NCBI RefSeq assembly: GCF_036346295.1
Contig: NZ_CP107819.1
Span: 2,976,001-3,040,000 of the forward strand
Direction of reading: 5' to 3'
Length of the DNA: 64,000 nt
Source: Streptomyces sp. NBC_00536
GTDB taxonomy: Bacteria > Actinomycetota > Actinomycetes > Streptomycetales > Streptomycetaceae
The notes beneath the pieces are model-generated. The model had not been told where the DNA came from, ran no database searches, and was given only the letters and a program-made list of their open reading frames with translations. The stretch's first letter is position 1, and every line of letters starts with the position of its first letter. Below are positions 16,240 to 24,394 of this stretch, one piece after another. A program made the translations under genes and the position numbers.

Positions 16240-18135
16240 TCACAGATGGCGACGTCGCTGCGCGGCTTGCCGGTCGTACGCTTCACGGGCCTGGGCCGCC
16301 GACGCACGGGTCGCGGTCTCGGCCACAGGAACATCCCACCACGCGGCCGCCGGGGGTGGGCCCGACACAGTGTCGGGCGTTCGGGTCTCCACGTAGACAC
16401 ATGTGGGACGGTCCGCATCCCGGGCCGCAGTCAGGGCTTCCCGCAGGTCACCGATGGTGCGGGCGCGGAACACGGCCATCCCGAGGGAGGCCGCGTTGGC
16501 CGCGAGGTCCACCGGGAGCGGCGCGCCGCCGTACCCGCCGTCCGGCTCCCGGAAGCGGTAGGCGGTGGCGAACCCCTCGCCGCCGACGGCCGCCGAGAGC
16601 CCGCCGATGGAGGCGTAGCCGTGGTTGTCGAGGATGACCAGGCGCAGCGGGACGCGCTCCTGAACGGCGGTGACGATCTCGGTCGGGTTCATCAGGTACG
16701 TCCCGTCGCCGACCAGCGCCCACACCCGGTCCCCGGGCGCGGCGAGGGCCACCCCGAGCGCGGCGGGGATCTCGTATCCCATGCAGGAGTAGCCGTACTC
16801 CACGTGGTACTGGTGCGGGGAGCGGGCCCGCCACAGCTTGTGCAGGTCACCGGGGAGCGATCCGGCCGCGTTGACGATGACGTCGTCCCCGGTGAGCAGG
16901 GTGTCGAGGACGCCGAGCACCTGCGCCTGGGTGGGTACGGCGCTCGCGTCGGGGGCGGCGTACGCACGGTCCACACGCGCCTCCCAGTCCGCCTTCGCGC
17001 GGGTGTAGCGCGCCGCGTGCTCCGGCGCGACCCGGTGGCCCGCGAGCGCCTCGCGCAGCTCGTCCAGGCTCTCGCGGGCATCGCCGACCAGGGGGAGGGC
17101 GGCGAGCTTGTGCGCGTCGTACGGGTCGAGGTTGAGCCCGACGAAACGCACGGCGGGATGCCGGAAGAGGGTCGCCGAAGCGGTGGTGAAGTCGGTCAGC
17201 CGGGTCCCGGCCGCGATCACCAGATCGGCCTCCCGGGCCAGCGCGGCGGCGGTGTCGGTGCCGGTGTGCCCGATCCCGCCGACCTCGGCGGGGTGGCCGT
17301 GGGGGAGGGCGCCCTTGCCCGCCTGGGTGGCGGCGACCGGGATGCCGGTGGCTTCCGCGAAGGCGGCCAGGGCGGTTTCGGCGCCGCTGTGGCGGATGCC
17401 GCCGCCCGCGATGAGCAGGGGGCGCGCGGAAGACCGTACCGCTTCGGCGGCCGCGGCCAGCTCGGCCCGGCCGGGCCGTGGACGGCGTACGGACCACACG
17501 CGCTCGGCGAAGAACTCCTCGGGCCAGTCCCACGCCTGCGCCTGCACGTCCTGCGGCAGCGCGAGGGTGACGGCGCCGGTGGCCACCGGGTCGGTGAGCA
17601 CCCGCATCGCCTGGAGCGCGGCCGGGACCAGTGCCTCGGGGCGGGTGATCCGGTCGAAGTAGCGGGACACGGGACGCAGGGTGTCGTTGACGGACACGTC
17701 CCCCGCCCAGGGCACTTCGAGCTGCTGGAGCACCGGATCGGCGGGCCGGGTGGCGAACGTGTCGCCGGGGAGCAGGAGGACCGGGATCCGGTTGATGGTG
17801 GCGAGGGCCGCCCCGGTGACGAGGTTGGTCGCGCCGGGGCCGATCGAGGTGGTGACGGCGTGCGCGGAGAGCCGGCCGCTGCGCCGGGCGTAGCCGACGG
17901 CGGCGTGCACCATCGCCTGTTCGTTGCGGCCCTGGAGGAAGGGCATCGCCTCCGGTCCGCTCTCCAGCAGCGCCTGCCCGATCCCGGCGACATTGCCGTG
18001 CCCGAAGATCCCCCAGGTCGCGGCGATCAGGCGGGCTCGGCGGCCGTCGCGCTCGGTGTACTGGCGGGCGAGGAAGGCCACGAGGGCCTGCGCGACGGTG
18101 AGGTGACGGGTGGTGAGGTGAGGGGTGTCGCTCAC
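16240..18135 (-). CDS. iolD: 3D-(3,5/4)-trihydroxycyclohexane-1,2-dione hydrolase (ThDP)
   Basis: 631 residues from GTG 18135, overlapping the iolB stop (GTGA). The enzyme uses thiamine diphosphate to open the trihydroxycyclohexanedione ring to 5-deoxy-D-glucuronate. It shows the three ThDP-fold domains: an N-terminal Pyr domain with the cofactor Glu in LQGRNEQAMVHAAVGYAR, a central Rossmann domain (LLIAGGGIRHSGAE), and a PP domain with GDGTYLMN and, ~24 residues on, DNHGYAS. FGHGNVAGIGQAL at the start is typical of IolD. Length matches the family. Cytoplasmic step between the inosose dehydratase and IolB. Confidence 0.95.
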   Translation of the reverse strand: MSDTPHLTTRHLTVAQALVAFLARQYTERDGRRARLIAATWGIFGHGNVAGIGQALLESGPEAMPFLQGRNEQAMVHAAVGYARRSGRLSAHAVTTSIGPGATNLVTGAALATINRIPVLLLPGDTFATRPADPVLQQLEVPWAGDVSVNDTLRPVSRYFDRITRPEALVPAALQAMRVLTDPVATGAVTLALPQDVQAQAWDWPEEFFAERVWSVRRPRPGRAELAAAAEAVRSSARPLLIAGGGIRHSGAETALAAFAEATGIPVAATQAGKGALPHGHPAEVGGIGHTGTDTAAALAREADLVIAAGTRLTDFTTASATLFRHPAVRFVGLNLDPYDAHKLAALPLVGDARESLDELREALAGHRVAPEHAARYTRAKADWEARVDRAYAAPDASAVPTQAQVLGVLDTLLTGDDVIVNAAGSLPGDLHKLWRARSPHQYHVEYGYSCMGYEIPAALGVALAAPGDRVWALVGDGTYLMNPTEIVTAVQERVPLRLVILDNHGYASIGGLSAAVGGEGFATAYRFREPDGGYGGAPLPVDLAANAASLGMAVFRARTIGDLREALTAARDADRPTCVYVETRTPDTVSGPPPAAAWWDVPVAETATRASAAQAREAYDRQAAQRRRHL

Positions 18136-19127
18136 CGGGCGTCCTCCGATCGGTGCGGTGAGTCCGTCCGGTGTGGTGAGTCCGATCGGTGCGGTGAGTC
18201 CGTGGTGAAGGGCAGCCGGGGGTCGACGGCCTGGCCGGGCCAGGTGTCCCGGATCCACCCGTGGTCGGGGTGGTCCCGGATGAGCCATTCCCGGGTCTCC
18301 CCCGGTCCCGCCATCACATTGAGGTAGTACATGTCATGGCCGGGCGCGGCGATGGACGGCCCGTGCCAGCCGTCCGGGATCAGCACCGCGTCACCGGTCC
18401 GCACCTCGGTGAGGATGTCGGTCTTCCCGGCCGGGGACGGGCTGACACGCTGGTAGCCGAGGCCGGGGGTGTCCCCGTGCGGGGCGATCTCGTAGTAGTA
18501 GATCTCCTCCAGCTCGGACTCCGCGCCGGGGTGGTGCTCGTCGTGCTTGTGCGGCGGGTAGGAGGACCAGTTCCCGCCGGGGGTGAGCACCTCGACGGCG
18601 ATCAGCCGGTCGCAGTCGAAGACCCCGGCGGCGGCGAAGTTGTTGACCTGCCGGGAGCAGCTGCCCGCGCCGCGCAGCTCGACGGGCACCCGCTCGGCGG
18701 GGCCGTAGCGCGCGGTCAGCCGACGGCCGGGAGCGGTACGGGCCCCCGCGAGCGCGAAGCGGCCGCCGCCGGGCGAGGTGATCGCGGCGCCGCCGCCGCG
18801 CGGCAGGTAGGCGAAGTCGGTGACGGCCGCGAACACATCGGCGCGGCCGCGCAGTTCGAAGACCTGCGGCGGGTCGGCCAAAGCTCCCGGCTCGTCCGGG
18901 GCTTCCCGGTCGTCCGGGGCCTCCGGGGCTTCCCGGTCGTCCGGGGCCTCCGGGGCTACCCGGTCGTCCTGGGCCTCCGGGGCGGCGCCCCGGCTGTGCA
19001 CCGCGCACGCCCCCGCCAGCGGCAGCACGATCCACTCGTACTCCCCGCACTCCAGCCGGTGGGTCTCCCCCGGCGCGAGCTCCAGCACGCGCAGCTCCGT
19101 ACGCGCCATCCCCCACGTCCCGGTCAC
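18132..19127 (-). CDS. iolB: 5-deoxy-glucuronate isomerase
   Basis: 331 residues from GTG 19127, overlapping the iolC stop (GTGA). It isomerises 5-deoxy-D-glucuronate to 2-deoxy-5-keto-gluconate. The metal-binding cupin sequence is visible: YPPHKHDEHHPGAESELEEIYYYE, then GYQRV and AVLIPDGWHGPSIAAPGHDMYYLNVMAG. It is longer than the usual 270-300 residues because of two repeats: a low-complexity APEAPDDRE insert near residues 49-75 (three 27-bp DNA units) and a C-terminal SPHRSD triplet (three 18-bp units). Both sit in loops or tails, so activity may be unaffected. Confidence 0.93.
   Translation of the reverse strand: MTGTWGMARTELRVLELAPGETHRLECGEYEWIVLPLAGACAVHSRGAAPEAQDDRVAPEAPDDREAPEAPDDREAPDEPGALADPPQVFELRGRADVFAAVTDFAYLPRGGGAAITSPGGGRFALAGARTAPGRRLTARYGPAERVPVELRGAGSCSRQVNNFAAAGVFDCDRLIAVEVLTPGGNWSSYPPHKHDEHHPGAESELEEIYYYEIAPHGDTPGLGYQRVSPSPAGKTDILTEVRTGDAVLIPDGWHGPSIAAPGHDMYYLNVMAGPGETREWLIRDHPDHGWIRDTWPGQAVDPRLPFTTDSPHRSDSPHRTDSPHRSEDAR
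18145..18198. repeat. 18-bp x 3 coding repeat at the iolB C-terminus
   Basis: Three contiguous 18-bp units (18145-18162, 18163-18180, 18181-18198); the outer two are identical and the middle differs at three bases. They encode SPHRSD-like hexapeptides just before the iolB stop, at the iolB-iolD overlap. Confidence 0.85.
18901..18981. repeat. 27-bp x 3 coding minisatellite in iolB
   Basis: Units 18901-18927 and 18928-18954 are identical; 18955-18981 differs at two bases. They encode nine-residue repeats of the form APEAPDDRE. The frame is kept. A shorter related piece precedes them. Confidence 0.9.
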
Positions 19128-20110
19128 CGCCACGACGCCAGCACCTCCTCCACCTCGTCGGCCTCCGGCATCGCCGTGGAACACGCCAGCCGGGACGCCA
19201 CGATGGCCCCCGCCGCGTTCGCGAACCGCACCACCCGCTCCAGCTCCCAGCCGCCGAGCAGCCCGTGGCACAGCGCTCCCCCGAACGCGTCCCCGGCGCC
19301 CAGCCCGTTGACCACCTCCACCTTCACCGGTGGCGCCTGCACCGCGCGGCCGTCGCGGTGGACGGCCAGTACCCCCTCGGGGCCCCGTTTGACCACCGCC
19401 AGTTCCACTCCGGCGGCCAGCAGCGCCCGGGCCGCCGCCCACGGCTCGCTCTCGCCGGTGGCGATCGCGCACTCCTCGGCGTTGCCGACGGCGACGGTCG
19501 CGTGGGCGAGGGCCCGCGCGTACCAGTCCCGCGGCTCGTCCCGCTCCTCCGGCTTCGCGGACCACAGCATCGGCCGCCAGTCCAGGTCGAAGACGGTGAT
19601 CCCGGACTTCGCCCGGGCCTCCAGCGCGGCCAGGGTCGCGGTCCGGCTCGGTTCCTCGCTCAGGCCGGTGCCGGTCATCCAGAACACCCGGGCGGCGCGC
19701 ACCGCTTCGAGGTCGAGTTCCTCCGGGTGGATCTCCAGGTCGGGTGCCTTGGGCTGCCGGTAGAAGTAGAGGGGGAAGTGGTCGGGCGGGAAGATCTCGC
19801 AGAAGGTCACGGGGGTCGGGTAGGCGGCGACCTCGGTGACCCAGCGGTCGTCCACGCCGAATCCGCGCAGCTCGCGCCGCAGGTACGCGCCGAAGGGATC
19901 CGCCCCGGTCCGGGTGATCACGGCGGTGCGCCGCCCGAGCCGGGCGGCGGCGACCGCGACATTGGTCGGCGAGCCGCCGAGGAACTTGCCGAAGGTGTCG
20001 GCCTCGGCCAGCGGTACACCGGTTCTCAGGGGGTAGAGATCCACCCCGATCCGGCCCATCGTGATCACATCGAACGGCTCGGTGGTCACGTCGAACGGGT
20101 CGGTGGTCAC
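19124..20110 (-). CDS. iolC: 5-dehydro-2-deoxygluconokinase
   Basis: 328 residues from GTG 20110, with GGGAGGA 11 nt upstream. A PfkB/ribokinase-family kinase that phosphorylates 2-deoxy-5-keto-gluconate with ATP. Visible: GKFLGGSPTNVAVAAARLG (substrate-binding Gly-rich region), GLGAGDAFGGAL with the catalytic Asp, and NGLGAGD. IolC-typical YFYRQPKAPDLEI is present. The first 14 residues come from a 21-bp tandem repeat, so the true start could be either GTG; the conserved sequence begins at VITMGRIGVDLYP. First gene of the minus-strand iol operon. The gene for a dedicated aldolase (iolJ) is not in this window. Confidence 0.93.
   Translation of the reverse strand: MTTDPFDVTTEPFDVITMGRIGVDLYPLRTGVPLAEADTFGKFLGGSPTNVAVAAARLGRRTAVITRTGADPFGAYLRRELRGFGVDDRWVTEVAAYPTPVTFCEIFPPDHFPLYFYRQPKAPDLEIHPEELDLEAVRAARVFWMTGTGLSEEPSRTATLAALEARAKSGITVFDLDWRPMLWSAKPEERDEPRDWYARALAHATVAVGNAEECAIATGESEPWAAARALLAAGVELAVVKRGPEGVLAVHRDGRAVQAPPVKVEVVNGLGAGDAFGGALCHGLLGGWELERVVRFANAAGAIVASRLACSTAMPEADEVEEVLASWR
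20070..20110. repeat. 21-bp tandem repeat covering the iolC start
   Basis: TCGAACGGCTCGGTGGTCAC at 20070-20089 recurs with one change at 20091-20110. Each copy contains a GTG in the iolC frame, giving VTTDPFD then VTTEPFD, so the start codon has been duplicated. Confidence 0.8.
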
Positions 20111-20193
20111 AAGCGGTCGTCCTCCCTGTTCCGGCCTGTCTCATCCAGGCGCTCTTGCCTGTCCCGTTGAGCCTCGCACCCTAAGGTGTCGTC
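20111..20193. promoter_or_regulatory. Divergent iolC / iolE-like promoter region
   Basis: 83 bp separate the two divergent inositol operons. On the plus strand TAAGGT (20182-20187) ends 6 nt before ATG 20194, the pattern of a leaderless promoter. On the minus strand GGGAGGA precedes iolC, so that transcript has a leader. A shared regulator site is expected but I could not single out a palindrome. Confidence 0.5.
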
Positions 20194-21108
20194 ATGACGT
20201 CCTCCCCGCCCGCGTTGACCCGTATCCGCATCGGTTCGGCTCCGGACTCCTGGGGCGTGTGGTTCCCCGAGGATCCCCGGCAGACCGGCTGGTCACGCTT
20301 CCTCGACGAGGTCGCGGACGCCGGTTACGAGTGGATCGAACTGGGCCCCTACGGATATCTGCCCACCGATCCCGCGCGGCTCGCCGAGGAGACGGGCAAG
20401 CGCGGGCTGAAGGTCTCGGCCGGCACGGTCTTCACCGGACTCCATCACGGGCCCGCCGTGTGGGAGCAGACCTGGGAGCACGTGTCGCGGATCGCCGCCC
20501 TCACTCAGGCGATGGGCGCGGAGCACCTGGTCGTCATCCCCTCCTTCTGGCGGGACGACAAGACGGGGGCGGTCCTGGAGGACCGCAACCTCAGCGCCGG
20601 GCAATGGCGCGAACTCGCCGGGCAGACCGAGCGGCTGGGCCGTGAGGTGCGCGAGCGGTACGGGCTGCGGATCGTGGTCCATCCGCATGCCGACACGCAC
20701 ATCGACACTCCGGAGAACGTGGCCCGCTTCCTGGACGCGACCGATCCGGAAGCGGTCTCGCTCTGCCTGGACACGGGGCACTACGCGTACTGCGGCGGCG
20801 ACAGCGTCGAGGCGATCGAGACCTTCGGCGAGCGCATCGGCTACCTCCACCTCAAGCAGGTGGATCCCCGGATCCTCGCCGAAGTCGTCGCGGAGCGGCT
20901 GCCCTTCGGTCCGGCGGTGGCCCGCGGGGTGATGTGCGAGCCGCCCGCCGGGGTGCCCGCGCTGGAGCCCGTACTGGCGGCGGCCCAGCGGCTCGGGGTG
21001 GACCTCTTCGCCATCGTGGAGCAGGACATGTACCCCTGCCCGCCGGAACGACCGCTGCCGATCGCCCGCCGCACCCGCGCCTTCCTGCGCTCCTGCGGCG
21101 CCCGTTGA
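20194..21108 (+). CDS. Sugar phosphate isomerase/epimerase, IolE-like (inosose dehydratase)
   Basis: 304 residues. A TIM-barrel protein of the AP endonuclease 2/xylose isomerase-like family. Metal ligands can be seen along the barrel: E in [14 protein letters not shown] and D in [13 protein letters not shown] and H in [11 protein letters not shown] in [12 protein letters not shown] in FAIVEQD. In B. subtilis IolE dehydrates 2-keto-myo-inositol and IolI/IolH are barrel relatives; the surrounding set lacks another dehydratase, which favours the IolE role. Divergent from iolC, 28 bp before iolG. Exact reaction is inferred from context. Confidence 0.8.
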   Translation: MTSSPPALTRIRIGSAPDSWGVWFPEDPRQTGWSRFLDEVADAGYEWIELGPYGYLPTDPARLAEETGKRGLKVSAGTVFTGLHHGPAVWEQTWEHVSRIAALTQAMGAEHLVVIPSFWRDDKTGAVLEDRNLSAGQWRELAGQTERLGREVRERYGLRIVVHPHADTHIDTPENVARFLDATDPEAVSLCLDTGHYAYCGGDSVEAIETFGERIGYLHLKQVDPRILAEVVAERLPFGPAVARGVMCEPPAGVPALEPVLAAAQRLGVDLFAIVEQDMYPCPPERPLPIARRTRAFLRSCGAR

Positions 21109-21136
21109 CCCACCCCCGAGTTCGGAAGAGGTACGC

Positions 21137-22147
21137 ATGAGCACGCTCGGCATCGCCGTCATCGGCACCGGGAAGATGGGCAGCGACCACGTCCGCCGGA
21201 TCGGGCGGACCGTGGGCGGGGCCCGGGTGGTGGCCGTGGCCGACCCCGACGGCGACCGGGTCAAGGAGGTCGCGGGCGCGCTGGAGGGCGCGAGCGCGCA
21301 CACCGACCCGGCGGCCGCGATAGCCGCGCCGGGGGTGGACGCGGTGCTCATCGCCTCGCCCGGCCCCGCCCATGAGGAGGCCGTCCTGGCGGCCCTGGCC
21401 CGGGGCCTGCCGGTGCTGTGCGAGAAGCCGCTGACCCCGGACGCGGCGGGGGCGCTGCGCATCGTCGAGGCCGAACAGCGGCTGGGGCGGCGGCTGGTGC
21501 AGGTCGGTTTCATGCGCCGCTACGACGCCGAGTACGAGCGCCTCAAGGAGCTGCTGGACGCCGGGGGCATCGGACGGCCGCTGTTCCTGCACTGCCGTCA
21601 CCGCAACGCCTCCTCGCCGTCCTTCTTCACCAGCGACATGCTGATCACCGACTCGGTGGTGCACGAGGTGGACGCGGCCCGCTGGCTGCTGCGGCAGGAG
21701 GTCACGGCCGTCACCGTGCTCTCCCCGGCGCCCTCGGCCGCGGCCCCCGAGGGGCTGCGCGACCCCCGTCTCGTCCTGCTGGAGACCTCGGGCGGCGCGA
21801 TCGTGGACGTGGAGATCTTCGTCAACTGCGGTGTCGGCTACCAGGTGCAGTGCGAGGCGGTGGGCGAGGCGGGCAGCGCCCGGATCGGCGACGGCCACGC
21901 GATGGTGGTGCAGTCCGCGGGCCGCTGGGGCGGTGCGATCGACCAGGACTTCACCGTGCGCTTCGCCGACGCCTACGACCGCCAGCTGCGCCGGTGGGTG
22001 GCCGCGGCCGCGCGGGGCGGGGCCGAGGGTCCCGGCGCGTGGGACGGCTACGCGGCGGCGGCGGTCTCGGAAGCGGGCCTCGCCGCCTCCCGCACCGGGG
22101 CGCGGACCCTCGTCGAACTGGCCGAGCGCCCCCCTCTTTACCGCTGA
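21137..22147 (+). CDS. iolG: Inositol 2-dehydrogenase-like Gfo/Idh/MocA oxidoreductase
   Basis: 336 residues from ATG 21137, with GGAAGAGG upstream. The Rossmann fold opens with [17 protein letters not shown]; the EKPL motif (VLCEKPLT) bears the conserved Lys; the C-terminal domain has the [10 protein letters not shown] segment typical of inositol and scyllo-inositol dehydrogenases. It oxidises myo-inositol to 2-keto-myo-inositol with NAD. Cotranscribed with the IolE-like gene, so the first two catabolic steps are on plus and the later steps on minus. No inositol transporter or GntR-type iol regulator is present in the window. Confidence 0.88.
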   Translation: MSTLGIAVIGTGKMGSDHVRRIGRTVGGARVVAVADPDGDRVKEVAGALEGASAHTDPAAAIAAPGVDAVLIASPGPAHEEAVLAALARGLPVLCEKPLTPDAAGALRIVEAEQRLGRRLVQVGFMRRYDAEYERLKELLDAGGIGRPLFLHCRHRNASSPSFFTSDMLITDSVVHEVDAARWLLRQEVTAVTVLSPAPSAAAPEGLRDPRLVLLETSGGAIVDVEIFVNCGVGYQVQCEAVGEAGSARIGDGHAMVVQSAGRWGGAIDQDFTVRFADAYDRQLRRWVAAAARGGAEGPGAWDGYAAAAVSEAGLAASRTGARTLVELAERPPLYR

Positions 22148-22195
22148 CCGGCGCCGGGGCGCGCCGCGACACACCTCTGCGCAGTCCGAACCCTT

Positions 22196-22229
22196 CCGAC
22201 CCCTGTGCCACTTCTGTCACGGGGGTCGG
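22196..22229 (+). terminator. Candidate terminator after iolG
   Basis: CCGACCCC (22196-22203) pairs with GGGGTCGG (22222-22229), with extra pairing inside (TGTG/CACG). It lies about 50 bp past iolG. Confidence 0.6.
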
Positions 22230-22410
22230 GGTCTGGTCACACATGTCCGCATTACGCGGGTCTTGCGTCACAGACAGTCGACAGCCCCTCCCCTGCCTTC
22301 ACCCGACGTCGTTCTCCGGGCACAACCTTGAGTGATCGTCACTGTCCACGCTCAGGCTCCCCCGACGGCCTCCCGGCCGCCCCCGCGGTGTGGACGAGGA
22401 GGTGCCCCAG

Positions 22411-22611
22411 ATGACCGACCGGAAGCTGTGGTCGTACAAAGAGATCGCCGCCCACATCCAGGTCCAGCCGGACACCGTGCGCTCCTACCGCAAGCACGGG
22501 CTGCTCCCCCCGCCCGACCACGTCGAGGTCGGCAAGCCCTACTGGTACGCCGACACGATCCGCGCCTGGGTCGCCCGACGCCCCGGCAACCGGGGCCGCC
22601 GCGAGGACTGA
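22411..22611 (+). CDS. Small MerR/AlpA-like helix-turn-helix protein
   Basis: 66 residues from ATG 22411, with GAGGAGG about 9 nt upstream. A single winged-helix motif: LWSYKEIAAHIQVQPDTVRSYRKHGLLPPPDHVEVGKPYWYADTIRAWVARRPG, similar to AlpA/excisionase and MerR DNA-binding domains. No effector domain. Such proteins are widespread as free-standing genes in Streptomyces and may act as small regulators. The 180 bp upstream hold the iolG terminator and no other gene that I can support. Confidence 0.75.
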   Translation: MTDRKLWSYKEIAAHIQVQPDTVRSYRKHGLLPPPDHVEVGKPYWYADTIRAWVARRPGNRGRRED

Positions 22612-22653
22612 CCTCCTGTACCGGGCCGGGGTGACACCACCCCGGCCCGGTGG

Positions 22654-23895
22654 TCACCACGACTCCCCTTCGCTGATCCGCGCCCGGGAAGCCCGACCCT
22701 CCCGGCCCTCCCCTCCCCCCGATCTCAGCCGCAGCGCCAGCAGCGGGAAGACCAGTACGGAGACCATCCCGGCCCCCACCAGCGCCGCCGCCTCCCCCGG
22801 CTGCACCATCCCGTCCTGGACGCCCAGCGTGGTGATCGCGACCACCAGCGGCAGCGCCGTCGACCCGAGCAGCACCAGCGCCACCCGGTCCCGACGCCCG
22901 AGGTCGCGCGGCGCCAGCCACCAGATCGGCAGCCCGCGCACCACCAGGAACAGCAGCAGGAACACGGGCAGCAGGAGCAGCACCCGACCCCCGCCGAGCA
23001 GGGCCTTCAGGTCGAACTGGATCCCGGTGAGCACGAAGAACAGCGGCACCAGGAAGCCGAAGCCCATCGCCTCGACCTTGGAGAGCACCACCCCGCTGCT
23101 CTCGGGCGCGGCCCCGTGCAGGACCAGCCGGGTGATCACGCCCGCGGCGAAGGCCCCGAGCAGCACGTCCAGTCCGAGCGCCTGCGCCAGCCCCAGCATC
23201 GCCACCATCAGCAGCATCACCAGCCGCACCGCGAACTGCCCGCTGCTGTCCAGAGTCCTGGCGATGACGTGCGAGAGCCAGGTCGCCTTCGGCCGCAGCG
23301 CCCAGAACACGGCGGCGGCCGTGAGCACCGCGAAGGCCGCCAGCAGGGCCGCCGAGCGGCCCGGGGCGCGGCCGCTGAGCAGCAGGGCCATGGCGATGAC
23401 CGGCCCGAACTCGCCGACCGACCCCATCGCCATCACCACGGACCCGAAGCGGCCCCGCAGGTCGCCCGCGTCGCGCAGCACCGGCAGTACCGTGCCGAGC
23501 GCGGTGCTGGTCAGCGCCGTGCCGACGTAGACCCCCTTGCCGAACCCACCGCCGTGGGCGAGCAGGGTCCCGGCCGTCAGCCCCAGGGCCAGGGCGATCA
23601 GCCAGGCCCCGGCCGAGCGCCGCAGGGTGTCGCCGCCGATCCGGTCGAACCGGATCTCGTACCCGGCCAGGAACATCAGCATCGCGAGGCCGAGCTGGCC
23701 GAGTACGTCGATCACCTGGCCCGGCACGGCCCAGCCCAGCACATCGGGCCCGACCAGCACGCCGAGCAGGATCTCGAAGATCACCAGGGGCACCGACAGC
23801 CACCGGGACACGCCGTGGGCGAGCAGGGGCGCCAGCACCGCGATCGACATGATCAGGATCAGCGTGAGACTTCCCGAAGCGGACATACCTGCCAT
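22654..23895 (-). CDS. CPA2-family cation:proton antiporter
   Basis: 413 residues, nearly all membrane: about 12 hydrophobic helices starting LTLILIMSIAVLAPLLAHG. The Na+/H+ exchanger signatures of the CPA2 (KefB/NapA-like) family are present: FLAGYEIRFDRI, ALTSTALGTVLPVL and GAFAAGVITRLVL. There is no C-terminal TrkA/RCK domain, so it is not regulated like KefC. It would exchange K+ or Na+ for protons at the cytoplasmic membrane. The start ATG 23895 has no clear ribosome site; ATG 23886 is possible. It is divergent from copZ, sharing a region with the CsoR-type palindrome. Confidence 0.88.
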   Translation of the reverse strand: MAGMSASGSLTLILIMSIAVLAPLLAHGVSRWLSVPLVIFEILLGVLVGPDVLGWAVPGQVIDVLGQLGLAMLMFLAGYEIRFDRIGGDTLRRSAGAWLIALALGLTAGTLLAHGGGFGKGVYVGTALTSTALGTVLPVLRDAGDLRGRFGSVVMAMGSVGEFGPVIAMALLLSGRAPGRSAALLAAFAVLTAAAVFWALRPKATWLSHVIARTLDSSGQFAVRLVMLLMVAMLGLAQALGLDVLLGAFAAGVITRLVLHGAAPESSGVVLSKVEAMGFGFLVPLFFVLTGIQFDLKALLGGGRVLLLLPVFLLLFLVVRGLPIWWLAPRDLGRRDRVALVLLGSTALPLVVAITTLGVQDGMVQPGEAAALVGAGMVSVLVFPLLALRLRSGGGEGREGRASRARISEGESW

Positions 23896-23951
23896 TTACA
23901 TACGGTGAGCAGGCCCTGTCCACCGGTCACCGTGGGCGCGGAAGCTCGCAT

Positions 23952-23973
23952 CTATACCCCCTAGGGGTATAGT
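23952..23973 (+). promoter_or_regulatory. CsoR-type operator overlapping the copZ promoter
   Basis: CTATACCCC (23952-23960) and GGGGTATAG (23964-23972) flank a CTA centre, matching the TACCCC...GGGGTA operators of copper sensor CsoR. A TATAGT -10-like hexamer (23968-23973) overlaps its right arm, so CsoR binding should block copZ and copA transcription until Cu(I) releases it. csoR is not in the window. Confidence 0.85.
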
Positions 23974-24049
23974 CTGGAGCCATCGGCAGGAGGGTGGAGC
24001 GATCCCCCGCCTTCCGGTGACCGGACACGCCCCCGAAGAGGAGAACGAC

Positions 24050-24283
24050 ATGAGCGCCGAGACGGACACCCAGACCACCACCGTCTACCGGGTGACGGGC
24101 ATGACCTGCGGCCACTGCGAAGGCGCCGTGACCGCGGAACTGACCGCCCTGCCCGGCGTCAGCTCGGTCAAGGCCGTCGCCGCGGCCGGCGAGGTCACCG
24201 TGGTCTCCGCCGCCCCGCTCTCCGAGGACGAGGTGCGCGCGGCCGTCGACGAGGCCGGATACGTGTACGCGGGCCGGGCCTGA
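24050..24283 (+). CDS. copZ: Copper chaperone (HMA domain)
   Basis: 77 residues from ATG 24050, with GAAGAGGAGA upstream. One heavy-metal-associated domain with the Cu(I) site GMTCGHC (C20, C23) and the usual beta-alpha-beta tail EVRAAVDEAGYVY. It carries Cu(I) in the cytoplasm to the exporter CopA, encoded 111 bp downstream. Controlled by the CsoR-type palindrome upstream. Confidence 0.95.
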   Translation: MSAETDTQTTTVYRVTGMTCGHCEGAVTAELTALPGVSSVKAVAAAGEVTVVSAAPLSEDEVRAAVDEAGYVYAGRA

Positions 24284-24394
24284 CCCTCCGGGGCCACCAC
24301 CACTCCCCTTCTCCTCCACGCAGTACCCCGCCGGGCCGTACCGTCCAGCTCATACTGGTTCCGTACGGACCCGGCCCTCCCCCTGGAGCCGGAC

